Below, piece after piece: positions 19,436 to 29,241 of a stretch of 64,000 nt of DNA (position 1 is its first letter; every line of letters starts with the position of its first letter). Source of the stretch: Staphylococcus shinii (GTDB lineage: Bacteria; Bacillota; Bacilli; Staphylococcales; Staphylococcaceae). The notes under the pieces were generated by a model, which searched no databases, was not told the DNA's origin, and saw nothing but the letters and a program-made list of their open reading frames with translations. A program made the position numbers and the translations under genes. The stretch is taken from assembly GCF_017583065.1 (NCBI RefSeq), contig NZ_JAGEVL010000001.1, forward strand, positions 558,001 through 622,000. Reading direction: 5' to 3'.

Positions 19436-20302
19436 TTATACAAATTGTTTTGTTAAAGCTTCAAATTGATCCTCATCAATATGAAGATCTTGTTTAGCAA
19501 GTGGCGTACCATTCATTTCTTCAATTTGTGATTCATAAGATGGCGTTTCTGAATCTTGATAAACAATACCTTTAAGCAGTGAATTGTATTCTAAAACTTT
19601 TTGAGTCGCTTTTTGTTTGTCTGTCGCATCGAAGTCTTCGATTTCATCAATACTTGTTAGATTCTCTTTAAACCAATCATAAGTATTTACTTTATTGTAT
19701 GTCACACAAGGTGAAAATACATTTACAAATGAAAATCCATCATGATTAATGGCATCCTCAATCATTTTCGTAAGTCCTTTGATATCACTTGAAAATCCTT
19801 GTGCTACAAATGTCGCTCCCGATGAAAGCGCAAGTTCTAATGGCGCAACATTTTGTTCGATATTTCCTTTTGGCGTTGATTTAGTTACAAAACCTTGCGC
19901 TGAAGATGGAGATGTTTGTCCTTTTGTTAAGCCATAAATTTGATTATCCATTACAATGTATGTCATGTTCATGTTTCTACGTAAGGCATGGATAGTGTGT
20001 CCCATACCTATGGCGTAACCATCTCCATCTCCACCTGAGGCGATTACAGTTAAATCTTTATTAGCCATTTTCACTCCTTGAGCAAGTGGCAGTGAACGTC
20101 CATGTATACCATGAACACCATAAGAATTTACATATCCTGATAAACGCCCTGAACAGCCAATTCCAGTGATAATAGCTACTTCTTCAGGTTCTAAACCTAC
20201 ATTTGCTGCAGCTTTTTGAATTGCTGCTTGCACTGAAAAATCTCCGCAGCCAGGACACCAATTAGGTTTGACATTATTTCTAAAGTCTTTAAATGTTGCC
20301 AT
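19436..20302 (-). CDS. korB: 2-oxoacid:ferredoxin oxidoreductase, beta subunit
   Basis: The thiamine-diphosphate-binding subunit of a two-gene 2-oxoacid:ferredoxin oxidoreductase, 288 aa. NWCPGCGDFSVQAA near residue 14 is the beta-subunit signature with cluster-type cysteines. ASGGDGDGYAIGMGH with MDNQIYGLTKGQ is the TPP/Mg motif. The enzyme decarboxylates 2-oxoglutarate or pyruvate to the acyl-CoA and passes electrons to ferredoxin; the substrate in staphylococci is not certain from sequence. The ATG is directly after the korA stop (TAAATG). Confidence 0.93.
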   Translation of the reverse strand: MATFKDFRNNVKPNWCPGCGDFSVQAAIQKAAANVGLEPEEVAIITGIGCSGRLSGYVNSYGVHGIHGRSLPLAQGVKMANKDLTVIASGGDGDGYAIGMGHTIHALRRNMNMTYIVMDNQIYGLTKGQTSPSSAQGFVTKSTPKGNIEQNVAPLELALSSGATFVAQGFSSDIKGLTKMIEDAINHDGFSFVNVFSPCVTYNKVNTYDWFKENLTSIDEIEDFDATDKQKATQKVLEYNSLLKGIVYQDSETPSYESQIEEMNGTPLAKQDLHIDEDQFEALTKQFV

Positions 20303-22063
20303 TTATACCAACTCCTTTATTTCTTTAGCAATTTCGAGCCCTTTAGTTTCAATTTCTTTTGGTAAAAATGGTGTACCATCATATTTAGTTTGATTGATTA
20401 ATTTATCACCTAAGTTTACGTTCATTTTTAAAATGCTAGCAAGTTGCCCTTGATAATTATGTTCCACGACAACAACTTTAGAAGCTTTATCTATTTCTTT
20501 TTGTATTGATTCACTAGGGAAAGGATGTAATTGTCTAATTTGAAGATGATTTACTTTTAATCCTTGAGCTTCTAATCTTGCTTTCCCTTCTTGAATTGCA
20601 CCTTTTGTTGAAATAAAGCCTAAATATAAAATATCTGCCGTTTCATTTTTTCCCGTTGTCTCCACAGGATTTTGAATAAGTAAATGTTCTGTTTTACGCA
20701 TACGTTTATCCATTTGCTGTTGTCTATTGTCTGCAGCTTCGCTTGTTTTACCTTCTTCATTATGTTCAACACCGGTTACATGGTGTATACCGCCTTTAAC
20801 ACCTGGGATAGGTCTTGGCGATACGCCACTTTCTGTAAGTGCATAACGTCTAAAGTAAGTTTTATCATCTTCTTCACGTTCAATATCTGATTGGATAATT
20901 TCACCGCGATTGATATCAATTTTACTATAATCTAATTTTTCAACAGTTTGTTTACCTAATGATAATTGTAAATCACTTAATATAATTACAGGACATTGAT
21001 ACATTTCCGCTAAATTAAATGCTTCCATAGTTAAATAAAATGCATCTTCAGCATCAGTCGGTGCTACTACAATTTTAGGGATATCACCGTGTGTACCATA
21101 AATCATCTGCATTAAATCAGATTGTTCTTGTTTTGTTGGTAATCCTGTAGATGGTCCACCACGTTGCGTATTAATAACTACAAATGGCGTTTCTGTCATG
21201 CCTGATAAACCAATTGCTTCCATCATTAATGAAAGACCAGGACCTGCACTCGCTGTAAATGAGCGAACTCCTGCATAGTTAGAGCCAATTGCCATGTTTG
21301 CTGCTGCAATTTCATCTTCAGTTTGAACCACCGTACCGCCTACTTTTGGTAAGTTCTCAATCATATATTCCATGATTTCAGAAGCAGGAGTAATTGGATA
21401 TGCTGCCATAAATCTAGAACCAGCTGATAAAGCACCTAGACCAATTGCATCATTCCCAATCATATATAAGTGTGGTACACCCTCAGTTTCTTCTAAAACA
21501 AAATCACCGTCAACGGTAGTTAATTGTTCACGCATTAAACGATAGCCTTCATTCAATGCTTCTATGTTCATTTCTACAACTTTGTCACCTTTTTTTGTAA
21601 ACATATTGGTGATTAACGTTTCAAAATCTGAAATATCAAAATCCATAATTGCACAAGTTGCACCTACTGCAACCATATTTTTCATTAAAGCAGTCCCTAA
21701 TTCCTTTGCAGTCGCAGTAAAAGGTAAATCTATTAATTGTGCGCGACAATCCTCTGGTTTTTCAGGTTTTGCTTTACTATCAGCAATAATCACACTATCT
21801 TCACGCATTTCATGATGATTTAACTCTATTGTTTCTTGGTCAAATGCAATTAAAATATCTAAATCATCGCTAATCGCATGTACTGGCGTCGTAGAAACTC
21901 TTATTTTATTATTTGTGTGGCCGCCTTTAATTCTACTTGAAAAATGACGATATCCATATAAGTAATATCCTTTACGGTTCATAGCAGTCGCGAAGATTTC
22001 TCCAGTAGATTCAATACCTTCGCCTTGTTGTCCGCCCACTTTCCATGATACTTGTGATTTCAT
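20303..22063 (-). CDS. korA: 2-oxoacid:ferredoxin oxidoreductase, fused gamma-alpha subunit
   Basis: A 586-aa fusion of the gamma and alpha parts of 2-oxoacid:ferredoxin oxidoreductase. The gamma domain (about 1-180) begins VSWKVGGQQGEGIESTGEIFA. The alpha domain has GSRFMAAYPITPASEIME, ASAGPGLSLMMEAIGLS and NTQRGGPSTGLPTKQEQSDL, and ends with a transketolase C-like domain. The start has AGGAGG 9 nt upstream. It forms an operon with korB, which supplies TPP and iron-sulphur binding. Confidence 0.93.
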   Translation of the reverse strand: MKSQVSWKVGGQQGEGIESTGEIFATAMNRKGYYLYGYRHFSSRIKGGHTNNKIRVSTTPVHAISDDLDILIAFDQETIELNHHEMREDSVIIADSKAKPEKPEDCRAQLIDLPFTATAKELGTALMKNMVAVGATCAIMDFDISDFETLITNMFTKKGDKVVEMNIEALNEGYRLMREQLTTVDGDFVLEETEGVPHLYMIGNDAIGLGALSAGSRFMAAYPITPASEIMEYMIENLPKVGGTVVQTEDEIAAANMAIGSNYAGVRSFTASAGPGLSLMMEAIGLSGMTETPFVVINTQRGGPSTGLPTKQEQSDLMQMIYGTHGDIPKIVVAPTDAEDAFYLTMEAFNLAEMYQCPVIILSDLQLSLGKQTVEKLDYSKIDINRGEIIQSDIEREEDDKTYFRRYALTESGVSPRPIPGVKGGIHHVTGVEHNEEGKTSEAADNRQQQMDKRMRKTEHLLIQNPVETTGKNETADILYLGFISTKGAIQEGKARLEAQGLKVNHLQIRQLHPFPSESIQKEIDKASKVVVVEHNYQGQLASILKMNVNLGDKLINQTKYDGTPFLPKEIETKGLEIAKEIKELV

Positions 22064-22110
22064 ATCATCTTGCCTCCTAGTGGTTATAATAATTCATTAT
22101 TCATCATATC

Positions 22111-22151
22111 AAAAAATACCACTCTATTACTATGTTAAGAGTGGTATTTTT
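22111..22151 (-). terminator. terminator after ymdB
   Basis: AAATACCACTCT pairs with AGAGTGGTATTT around a loop of about 14 nt, with T-runs following on both strands. Confidence 0.88.
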
Positions 22152-22177
22152 CAAATTCATACTAATGGACGATACTT

Positions 22178-22966
22178 TTAAAAAGGATGGTCATCATTAA
22201 TTAGCACACGTTCAATGTGAGTTGTTTTCCCTTCTTTATTGATATCAATGATAACGCCTGATAATACACTTCTACCTTCGTCTGGTACCACGTGTCTTTG
22301 AGGCAAACTTGTGATAAATCGAGTAATCACTTCATCTCTATTAATTCCTAGTATACCATCATAAAAGCCTGTCATGCCCACATCTGTAATATAACCTGTA
22401 CCCCCAGGTAATATACGTTCATCTGATGTTTGGATATGTGTATGTGTGCCTACAACCGCACTTACTTTGCCATCTAAAAACCAACCCATTGCATTTTTTT
22501 CTGAAGTAGTCTCGGCGTGAAAATCTACAAAAATATAATCAGTTTCTTTTTGAGCTTCTTTGATAAGCTCATCAGCCTTTTTAAAAGGATCATCAATGTC
22601 TTGCATAAATACACGACCTTGTAAATTGATAATCGCTAATTTAATTTCATTTATTTGAATAAATCGCATACCTACGCCTGGTGCTTCTTCGGGAAAGTTA
22701 GCTGGTCTAACCATACGGTTTGCGGAATCAATAAAATCATAAATTTGACGTTGACCATAAGTATGATTACCCATCGTCATAAAATCTACGCCTTCTCGTA
22801 ATAGTTCTTTATATATCTTTTCGGTTAATCCTTTACCATGTGCAGCATTTTCAGCATTTACAATAGTAACTGTAGGACGATACGATTGTTTCAATTTAGG
22901 TAAATACGTTGTAATAGCCTCACGACCTACTTTACCTACTATATCTCCAATAAATAATAATCTCAT
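22178..22966 (-). CDS. ymdB: YmdB family metallophosphoesterase (2',3'-cAMP phosphodiesterase)
   Basis: A 262-aa cytoplasmic dimetal phosphodiesterase. B. subtilis YmdB hydrolyses 2',3'-cyclic AMP and influences biofilm versus motility. MRLLFIGDIVGKVGR gives the first Asp, NAENAAHGKGLT the Asn/Glu region, TMGNHTYG the GNH motif, VDFHAETTSEKNAMGW and VGTHTHIQTSDE the last histidines. The start has AGAGGATG upstream. It sits just downstream of rny in chromosomal order, with the small plus-strand gene between them. Confidence 0.93.
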   Translation of the reverse strand: MRLLFIGDIVGKVGREAITTYLPKLKQSYRPTVTIVNAENAAHGKGLTEKIYKELLREGVDFMTMGNHTYGQRQIYDFIDSANRMVRPANFPEEAPGVGMRFIQINEIKLAIINLQGRVFMQDIDDPFKKADELIKEAQKETDYIFVDFHAETTSEKNAMGWFLDGKVSAVVGTHTHIQTSDERILPGGTGYITDVGMTGFYDGILGINRDEVITRFITSLPQRHVVPDEGRSVLSGVIIDINKEGKTTHIERVLINDDHPF

Positions 22967-23132
22967 TTAGATGTTCATCCTCTCTCTTAATGTTAGTTTA
23001 ATGCAATTTATTTACGATGAAAAGTGGCATTATAAAAATTTCATTAAATTAATTTAGTTTTAACCTTAAAATTGGTGGTATAAATTATAGTAGGAATTAA
23101 ATAATTCAAAATATAGGAGTTGGAAGTAATAC

Positions 23133-23348
23133 ATGGCAATAAATATTGATCCACAACATTTTGCTGACTTAGTTGTCACAGCAAATCCATCCAAAAGTGA
23201 AGATCCAGAGGATATAGCTAAGGAAAGCTTAGAATTATATATCCATGCTTATCGTTTAGCTGAAAGATATGCTAATATTTCAACAAATTGTTATGATACA
23301 GCTGAAATTATTCAAGAAGTTAAAAATGCTGATTTAGAATTAACTTAG
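23133..23348 (+). CDS. small conserved-looking protein of unknown function
   Basis: A 71-aa acidic protein with no membrane segment. The middle, DPEDIAKESLELYIHAYRLA, looks like an amphipathic helix followed by a second helix ending in AEIIQEVKNADLEL. A good ribosome-binding site, TAGGAG, lies about 11 nt before the ATG, an AT-rich TATAAATTATAGT -10-like region is near 23086, and a terminator follows. It is one of very few plus-strand genes here. I do not recognise a family. Confidence 0.75.
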   Translation: MAINIDPQHFADLVVTANPSKSEDPEDIAKESLELYIHAYRLAERYANISTNCYDTAEIIQEVKNADLELT

Positions 23349-23412
23349 TTTTAAACTCAGTAATTTAGCACAAAACACTTAAAGTTAATTTGAAAATGAA
23401 TATAAATAATCT

Positions 23413-23455
23413 TAGCACCTCATTCGTACTTATAGCGTTTGAGGTGTTTTTCATT
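23413..23455 (+). terminator. terminator after the 71-aa gene
   Basis: CACCTCA pairs with TGAGGTG, followed by TTTTT on the plus strand. Confidence 0.82.
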
Positions 23456-23501
23456 TGTTTTGGTTTATCTAAATATCAAATCTATATGCTCATTTGACTA
23501 T

Positions 23502-23546
23502 AAAAAAACAAACTAAACGATAATTTCGTTTAGTTTGTTTAAAAAA
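23502..23546 (-). terminator. terminator after rny
   Basis: AAACAAACTAAACGA pairs with TCGTTTAGTTTGTTT around a short loop, with A and T tracts on either side. The same stem sequence recurs after recA. Confidence 0.9.
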
Positions 23547-23569
23547 TTCGTCATTAAATTTTTAAAATT

Positions 23570-25129
23570 TTATTTTGCATATTCAATTGCCCTAGTCTCA
23601 CGAACAACTGTCACTTTTATATGGCCAGGATATTGAAGTTCATCTTCAATTTGGCTCTTAATATCTCTTGCTAAGCGATGTGATTTTAAGTCGTCGATAG
23701 TATCAGGCGATACAATAACTCGAATTTCTCTACCCGCTTGGATTGCAAATGCTTTCTCAACACCATCATAGCTTTCTGAAAGTGTTTCTAGTCTTTCCAA
23801 TCTTCTAATATAGTTTTCTAGAGTCTCTTTACGAGCACCTGGTCTTGCTGCTGACAATGCGTCGGCAGCTGCAACTAAAATAGAAATAATAGAAGTCGGT
23901 TCGACATCACCATGGTGAGAATGGATTGCATTAATAACTGTTTCATTCTCAGCATATTTTTTAGCTAATTCAACGCCAATTTCTACATGGCTTCCCTCAA
24001 CCTCGTGATCAATTGCTTTACCAACGTCATGAAGTAGTCCAGCACGTTTAGCTAATGTAACGTCTTCTCCTAATTCTGCTGCTAACATACCACTTAGGTG
24101 TGCAACTTCAATAGAATGTTTCAATACATTTTGTCCATAGCTAGTACGATACTGTAAACGACCTAAGATTTTCACTAAATCTGGATGCATGTTATGCACA
24201 TTAATTTCAAATGTAGCTTGTTCCCCAGCATCTCTAATGATATCGTCTACTTCTTTTCGAGCTTTATCTACCATATCTTCAATACGTCCAGGATGGATAC
24301 GACCATCTGAAACAAGATTAACTAATGCAGTTCTTGCAATTTCACGTCTAATTGGGTCAAAACCAGAGAGGATTACCGCTTCTGGTGTATCATCTATAAT
24401 TAAATCAATACCAGTTAACGTTTCTAAAGTTCTAATATTTCTACCTTCTCTACCAATGATTCGACCTTTCATTTCGTCGTTTGGTAAATTAACAACTGAT
24501 ACTGTTGATTCAGAAGTATGTTCTGCAGCTAACCTTTGAACAGTAGTTGCTAATAACTCTTTTGCATTTTTATCGACTGCTTCTTTTGCTTCTTTCTCTT
24601 TTTCCTTAACAAGTATAGCAATATCTTGTGACAATTCCTCTTCAACTCTTTGAAGTTGCTCTTGTGCAGCTTCTTCTTGAGAGAGACCAGAGATGCGTTC
24701 TAATTCTTGTTCATGCTTATTTATTAATGTTTGAACACTACTCTCTTTTGCATCTACTTGTTGTTGTCGTTCTTCAAGTTTAGACTCTTTTTGCTCTAAA
24801 ATCTCATCCTTTTTATCTAACAGGTCAGATTTTCGCTCTAAGTTTTCTTCTTTTTGTAGAAGTCTTGCTTCTTGCTTTTGAAGATCTGCACGTCTTTCAC
24901 GAAGTTCATTTTCAGTTTTTTCTTTTATGACTTGGTTTTCTTCTTTAGCTTCTAGAAGCTTTTCCTTCTTAATATTCTCTGCTTCTTTATTACCTTGTTC
25001 GATAATATCATCGGCAGTCTGTCTTGCTTGTAATTGCTTTTGATGCAATATATTTCGGGCAACGACGTACCCTACAACAACTCCGAGAATAATACCTAGC
25101 AAAATGAGTAGGAGGCTTAACAAATTCAC
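23570..25129 (-). CDS. rny: ribonuclease Y
   Basis: The membrane-anchored endoribonuclease that starts bulk mRNA decay; called CvfA in S. aureus. The product is 519 aa. An N-terminal membrane helix ([21 protein letters not shown]) is followed by a long Glu/Lys/Gln coiled coil to about residue 200, a KH domain with [15 protein letters not shown], and an HD domain with [12 protein letters not shown] and HSHHGDVEP. The start codon is GTG at 25129, with AAGGGGG upstream. A strong promoter is found at 25217-25246. Confidence 0.97.
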   Translation of the reverse strand: MNLLSLLLILLGIILGVVVGYVVARNILHQKQLQARQTADDIIEQGNKEAENIKKEKLLEAKEENQVIKEKTENELRERRADLQKQEARLLQKEENLERKSDLLDKKDEILEQKESKLEERQQQVDAKESSVQTLINKHEQELERISGLSQEEAAQEQLQRVEEELSQDIAILVKEKEKEAKEAVDKNAKELLATTVQRLAAEHTSESTVSVVNLPNDEMKGRIIGREGRNIRTLETLTGIDLIIDDTPEAVILSGFDPIRREIARTALVNLVSDGRIHPGRIEDMVDKARKEVDDIIRDAGEQATFEINVHNMHPDLVKILGRLQYRTSYGQNVLKHSIEVAHLSGMLAAELGEDVTLAKRAGLLHDVGKAIDHEVEGSHVEIGVELAKKYAENETVINAIHSHHGDVEPTSIISILVAAADALSAARPGARKETLENYIRRLERLETLSESYDGVEKAFAIQAGREIRVIVSPDTIDDLKSHRLARDIKSQIEDELQYPGHIKVTVVRETRAIEYAK

Positions 25130-25216
25130 ACAAACACCCCCTTTTATCTAGGATTTTGCTCTGTATATCAAAATTCAATATGATTATATGAAGTTATATA
25201 AGAATCATACAATGTA

Positions 25217-25246
25217 ATTGTACGGTTTTAAACTAAGAAGTGTCAA
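25217..25246 (-). promoter_or_regulatory. rny promoter
   Basis: On the minus strand TTGACA (25246-25241) and TACAAT (25222-25217) are separated by 18 bp, about 90 nt before the rny start codon. The remaining sequence up to 25520 is AT-rich with no gene seen. Confidence 0.75.
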
Positions 25247-25520
25247 GGTTTGACTACACAATAATTCAATATTTGAGGCGTCTCTTTTACACTAAATTTA
25301 CTTCAATGTTTATTAAGCCTTAATTCATCTTGTTTTTGAAACGAAATCGATTAACATAATATTTTTATATTCTTATATGAATATCATACATAATGATAAG
25401 ATATAATGAATTTCCTTATAAACTATTTTATATTTTAAGTATATCCTGATAAAATTCTACAGATGTTTTAACCAAACAATAATTTAAATTTATGTTGCCA
25501 ACTTTTTATATACATTGAAC

Positions 25521-25563
25521 AAAAAACAAACTAAACACCTTGTTGAGGGTTTAGTTTGTTTTC
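25521..25563 (-). terminator. terminator after recA
   Basis: AAACAAACTAAACACC pairs with GGGTTTAGTTTGTTT around a short loop, with flanking A and T runs. Confidence 0.9.
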
Positions 25564-25620
25564 CTACTAAATAAATGTAATAAGTTAATAATTTACAGTA
25601 TGTTATTGCAACTATTTATC

Positions 25621-26670
25621 CTATTCTTCTTCATCAAAAAGTGTCGCTGTATTTTCAGCTTCCGACTCTTCGACATCGCCATCAAATATGCCTAATTTTT
25701 CTCTTAGTTTTCTATCTATTTCTGCTTTAACAGCTGGGTTTTCTTTAAGGTAAGATTTTACGTTTTCTTTACCTTGTCCCATTCTGTCACCATTGTAAGA
25801 ATACCAAGCACCCGATTTATCAACGATTTCATTTTCCACACCTAAATCGATTAATTCTCCCTCTTTAGATATGCCTTTACCGTACATAATATCAACTTCA
25901 GCAACTCTAAATGGTGGTGCGACTTTATTCTTAACAACTTTAATTTTAGTTCTATTACCAACAATATCTTGTCCTTGTTTTAATTGTTCCGCACGACGTA
26001 CTTCTAAACGAACAGAACTATAGAATTTCAGTGCACGGCCACCTGGTGTAACTTCAGGGTTACCAAACATAACACCGACTTTCTCACGAATTTGGTTAAT
26101 AAATACTGCAGTTGTATTTGATTTAGATATCGCTCCTGAAAGTTTTCTTAGGGCTTGTGACATCAAACGTGCTTGTAAGCCAACGTGTGTATCTCCCATT
26201 TCACCTTCAATTTCTGCCTTAGGCGTTAATGCTGCAACAGAGTCAACGACAACTATCTCAACAGCACCACTTCTTACAAATGCTTCTGCAATTTCTAATC
26301 CTTGTTCACCATGGTCAGGTTGTGATAAATATAAGTTTTGAATATCAACACCCAATGCTTCTGCGTAAACTGGATCTAATGCGTGTTCAGCGTCAATAAA
26401 GGCTGCCACGCCACCATTTCTTTGAACTTCCGCAATGGCATGAAGTGCCACAGTCGTTTTACCAGAACTTTCAGGACCATAAATTTCTACAATTCTACCT
26501 TTAGGGTAACCACCTACTCCTAAAGCATTATCTAATGTTACAGAACCACTTGAAACACTTGAAACTTTGCGTGCTTCATTGTCACCCAATTTCATTACTG
26601 CGCCTTTACCAAATGATTTCTCCATATTTTTAATTACTGTATCTAAAGCCTTTTGACGATCGTTATCCAA
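25621..26670 (-). CDS. recA: recombinase RecA
   Basis: RecA forms filaments on single-stranded DNA, drives strand exchange and triggers LexA self-cleavage. The product is 349 aa. [16 protein letters not shown] is Walker A near residue 65, VVVDSVAAL is Walker B, and [20 protein letters not shown] is the L2 region. The C-terminal tail is acidic ([16 protein letters not shown]). The start codon is TTG at 26670, with AGGAGG 7 nt upstream; S. aureus recA, as I recall, also starts at this LDNDRQ position. A promoter and LexA box lie upstream. Confidence 0.98.
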   Translation of the reverse strand: MDNDRQKALDTVIKNMEKSFGKGAVMKLGDNEARKVSSVSSGSVTLDNALGVGGYPKGRIVEIYGPESSGKTTVALHAIAEVQRNGGVAAFIDAEHALDPVYAEALGVDIQNLYLSQPDHGEQGLEIAEAFVRSGAVEIVVVDSVAALTPKAEIEGEMGDTHVGLQARLMSQALRKLSGAISKSNTTAVFINQIREKVGVMFGNPEVTPGGRALKFYSSVRLEVRRAEQLKQGQDIVGNRTKIKVVKNKVAPPFRVAEVDIMYGKGISKEGELIDLGVENEIVDKSGAWYSYNGDRMGQGKENVKSYLKENPAVKAEIDRKLREKLGIFDGDVEESEAENTATLFDEEE

Positions 26671-26720
26671 TGTTGGACCTCCTATATGAGAATTCTCTCT
26701 CTGAAAAATATCTTAACCAT

Positions 26721-26771
26721 ACTATACCTTGATTTAGATTATTCTGCAAGTATTTTGCGAATATTTGTTCG
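26721..26771 (-). promoter_or_regulatory. recA promoter with LexA (SOS) box
   Basis: On the minus strand TTGCAG (26749-26744) and TATAGT (26726-26721) have a 17-bp spacer. CGAATATTTGTTCG at 26758-26771 fits the Gram-positive SOS box CGAACNNNNGTTCG with one changed position per core, just upstream of the -35. Confidence 0.82.
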
Positions 26772-26791
26772 CTAAAGAAATATGATAAACA

Positions 26792-26829
26792 CTCAAAAAT
26801 AGAACACACGTGCTATATTTTTGAGTTTT
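26792..26829 (-). terminator. terminator after cinA
   Basis: CTCAAAAATAG pairs with CTATATTTTTGAG with a bulge, followed on the plus strand by TTTTA and preceded by A-rich sequence. Confidence 0.7.
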
Positions 26830-26845
26830 AGCAAACAGTTATTAA

Positions 26846-27988
26846 CTATTTAAACAAATTTAGTAACCTAATTAATACATAATTTTGTGTTCTACTTTTC
26901 ATTAGATTCCTTTTACGAGTCATTTTAAATGATTGAATTGTTAAGTTATCACCTTTTAAAATACCTAAATACACGGTGTCAACTTCACTCAATATCGAGA
27001 TACCGACTTTTGCATTGTAAAAATCTCTTATAATTTGTGCTGTCATTGAAAGTTGAGATTCAATTGTATCATGTTCATTTATAAATTGTGAGTGATGAGG
27101 TAACATACCTCTCAACATTTGACTTTCATCAAAATTTTTCATTCTAGAATATAGTTCGCCATCAGTCACGCCATCATAAATAGCAAAAGTTTCATTGACC
27201 AATGACATAAAAGCTTGTTCTAGAAGAATATCATCAGAACCGTAATAATAATTACCAATGCGATTTAATATTGAAGCTTTCACAGGTGCGATTAAATCCT
27301 TGCATGCTTGCTGTGATGTCCCGTTTGCAGTTAATCTTATATTTACTTCATGAGTTCCAGCAAGCGGTGCAATAGTAGGATTTGTTTGCTGATCTATTAA
27401 ATCCATTAATTCAGTTTCTATTTTTGATTCACCTATACCTGCAAAGCGTAGTAACTCTGAAAATATTGTGTGTTCACCATTAAGGAGATGAGGTAATAAC
27501 TCGTGTTTCGCCATTGGTTGCATTTCTTTTGGGGGACCTGGTAGCAAAGCAATTTTTTTATCTCCATGATTAACAAACATACCCGGCGCCATACCAACTT
27601 TATTTTCTAAAATAGATGCACCTTCAATCACAAGCGCTTGTTGTCTATTATTTGGTGTCATGTCGATGTCTTGCTCTCTAAAATATGATTCAATATAATT
27701 TAGCGCATGTTCATCAATTACTAATTCGCGACCTAATATTTTAGCTACAGTATGTTTGGTTAAATCATCTTTTGTTGGCCCTAAGCCACCCGTTAAAATC
27801 ACGGTATCATATTGAGTAAGGGCTTGATTTACTACTCTTTCTAAACGTTGTGGATTATCCCCAATTACAGAATGCTCTACAACATTATGACCGACACCAT
27901 TTAATAATTTTGATAGATATTGGCCATTCGTATTAACAATCTGTCCTAATAATAATTCCGAACCTACTGCGATGATTGATATATTCAC
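26846..27988 (-). CDS. cinA: CinA family protein (MoeA-like domain, degenerate deamidase domain)
   Basis: A 380-aa protein. The N-terminal MoCF/COG1058 domain is well kept: IIAVGSELLLGQIVNTN, LTGGLGPTKDDLTK and ALLPGPPKEMQPM. In CinA proteins this domain has ADP-ribose pyrophosphatase activity, and the C-terminal domain is nicotinamide-nucleotide amidase (PncC). Here the C-terminal part (about 235-380) has no AESCTGG-like catalytic motif and ends early in RLLNLFK, so amidase activity is doubtful. S. aureus CinA is similar, as I recall. The start is GTG at 27988 with AGGAGG upstream. It precedes recA, as in many Firmicutes. Confidence 0.9.
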   Translation of the reverse strand: MNISIIAVGSELLLGQIVNTNGQYLSKLLNGVGHNVVEHSVIGDNPQRLERVVNQALTQYDTVILTGGLGPTKDDLTKHTVAKILGRELVIDEHALNYIESYFREQDIDMTPNNRQQALVIEGASILENKVGMAPGMFVNHGDKKIALLPGPPKEMQPMAKHELLPHLLNGEHTIFSELLRFAGIGESKIETELMDLIDQQTNPTIAPLAGTHEVNIRLTANGTSQQACKDLIAPVKASILNRIGNYYYGSDDILLEQAFMSLVNETFAIYDGVTDGELYSRMKNFDESQMLRGMLPHHSQFINEHDTIESQLSMTAQIIRDFYNAKVGISILSEVDTVYLGILKGDNLTIQSFKMTRKRNLMKSRTQNYVLIRLLNLFK

Positions 27989-28132
27989 AAATACTCCTCC
28001 TCAAAAACAAAGTTCATATAATCTTATATATACTTTTAATGTCCTTTGTTAAACAATATGTTTTTACTTCCCTTAATTATAAAATGAAAACCTCTCAAAA
28101 ACGAAAAATCTGACTTCATATCATAAAACATC

Positions 28133-28177
28133 AAAAAACTGGAAGATGTCTATAGAACTAGTCCATCTTCCAGTTTA
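28133..28177 (-). terminator. terminator after pgsA
   Basis: AAACTGGAAGATG pairs perfectly with CATCTTCCAGTTT, with A and T tracts outside. Confidence 0.9.
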
Positions 28178-28190
28178 TTAATAAATTTAA

Positions 28191-28766
28191 TTATACTTTA
28201 AAAACATCTTTACCTTTGTAGAAGTATTCTATACCAGATAAAATTGTAAAGAACACACCAATGTACAACAACACTTGTCCTATTGGGAAACCAACCCATG
28301 TAACGAGTGGATCACCAAAGAGTATCCAAATGATTGCTACCATTGTAACGGCTGTTTTAATCTTACCTAGTTGACCAGCAGCACTTACAAATCCTTGTTC
28401 AATCTGCAATAAACGCAAACCAGTAACTGCAAATTCACGGGCAATAATGATAATGGCTACCCATGAATTTGTTAAGCCAATTTCTACAAGCGCAATAAGT
28501 GCACTTGAGACTAATAATTTATCTGCAAGTGGGTCTAAAAATTTCCCCATATTTGTAACAAGTCCCCATTTTCTAGCTAAATAGCCATCTAAGAAATCAC
28601 TTAGGGATGCAATAATAAAAATTACGCCACTTATTAATAATTCAATTTTAATTTCATATCCACCGATAAATGAAACGTTACCAAATCCAAAATCTACTAA
28701 TGCAAAAACAAGAAATATTGGAATTAGTATAACTCTAAACACAGTTATCCAATTCGGTATATTCAT
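28191..28766 (-). CDS. pgsA: CDP-diacylglycerol-glycerol-3-phosphate 3-phosphatidyltransferase
   Basis: PgsA makes phosphatidylglycerophosphate, the committed step to phosphatidylglycerol and cardiolipin. The product is 191 aa with several membrane helices. The CDP-alcohol phosphotransferase motif is complete: [24 protein letters not shown] (D-G-x2-A-R-x8-G-x3-D-x3-D), near residues 63-86. The start has AGAGGA about 8 nt upstream. It closes the ymf block, the same order as in B. subtilis and S. aureus. Confidence 0.96.
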   Translation of the reverse strand: MNIPNWITVFRVILIPIFLVFALVDFGFGNVSFIGGYEIKIELLISGVIFIIASLSDFLDGYLARKWGLVTNMGKFLDPLADKLLVSSALIALVEIGLTNSWVAIIIIAREFAVTGLRLLQIEQGFVSAAGQLGKIKTAVTMVAIIWILFGDPLVTWVGFPIGQVLLYIGVFFTILSGIEYFYKGKDVFKV

Positions 28767-28817
28767 ACAAAGTCCTCTTTTCTATTTATAACTTATAACT
28801 TACATTTATTTGTCACT

Positions 28818-29210
28818 TTAAAATACCAATACTGAAAATACCCACAACAATGCTGTAATAATAATTACTACACTTATCACAACAGCCACTTGTAAGGGTT
28901 CTTTATTCTTGCTACGGTATGTTGGTTTGTCCTCATTCGCAAAAGCTGCAATTGTTTGATGTATCGCTTCATCATTATTCGGGATTTCTTCTCTGTGTGC
29001 ATTAATCAACTGTACAGAATCAATATTCACTGCTTTAGCGTATTTCCTAATGAAACCTTCCGCATACTCAGCTTTTTTTAATGATTCGAAATCATTATTT
29101 TCAATCATTACTAATGTTTGTCGCTTAATTTGTGTACGCGATTCTAATTCATTTAATGTCATACCTAAACGTTCTCGTCGCCCTTTTAATGTCTGACCAA
29201 CTAAGTTCAT
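28818..29210 (-). CDS. RodZ-like helix-turn-helix membrane protein (YmfM)
   Basis: About 130 aa. The cytoplasmic N-terminus is an XRE-type HTH_25 domain (LKGRRERLGMTLNELESRTQIKRQTLVMIE), as in RodZ, which links MreB to the membrane. A membrane helix at the C-terminus, VAVVISVVIIITALLWVFSVLVF, is followed by nothing, so the periplasmic-type RodZ domain is absent. This short form is normal in staphylococci. The ATG at 29210 has AGGAGG 9 nt upstream; the longer frame to 29228 lacks a site. Confidence 0.87.
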   Translation of the reverse strand: MNLVGQTLKGRRERLGMTLNELESRTQIKRQTLVMIENNDFESLKKAEYAEGFIRKYAKAVNIDSVQLINAHREEIPNNDEAIHQTIAAFANEDKPTYRSKNKEPLQVAVVISVVIIITALLWVFSVLVF

Positions 29211-29241
29211 GATGTCAGCCCTCCTCAATCAACAATCATTA

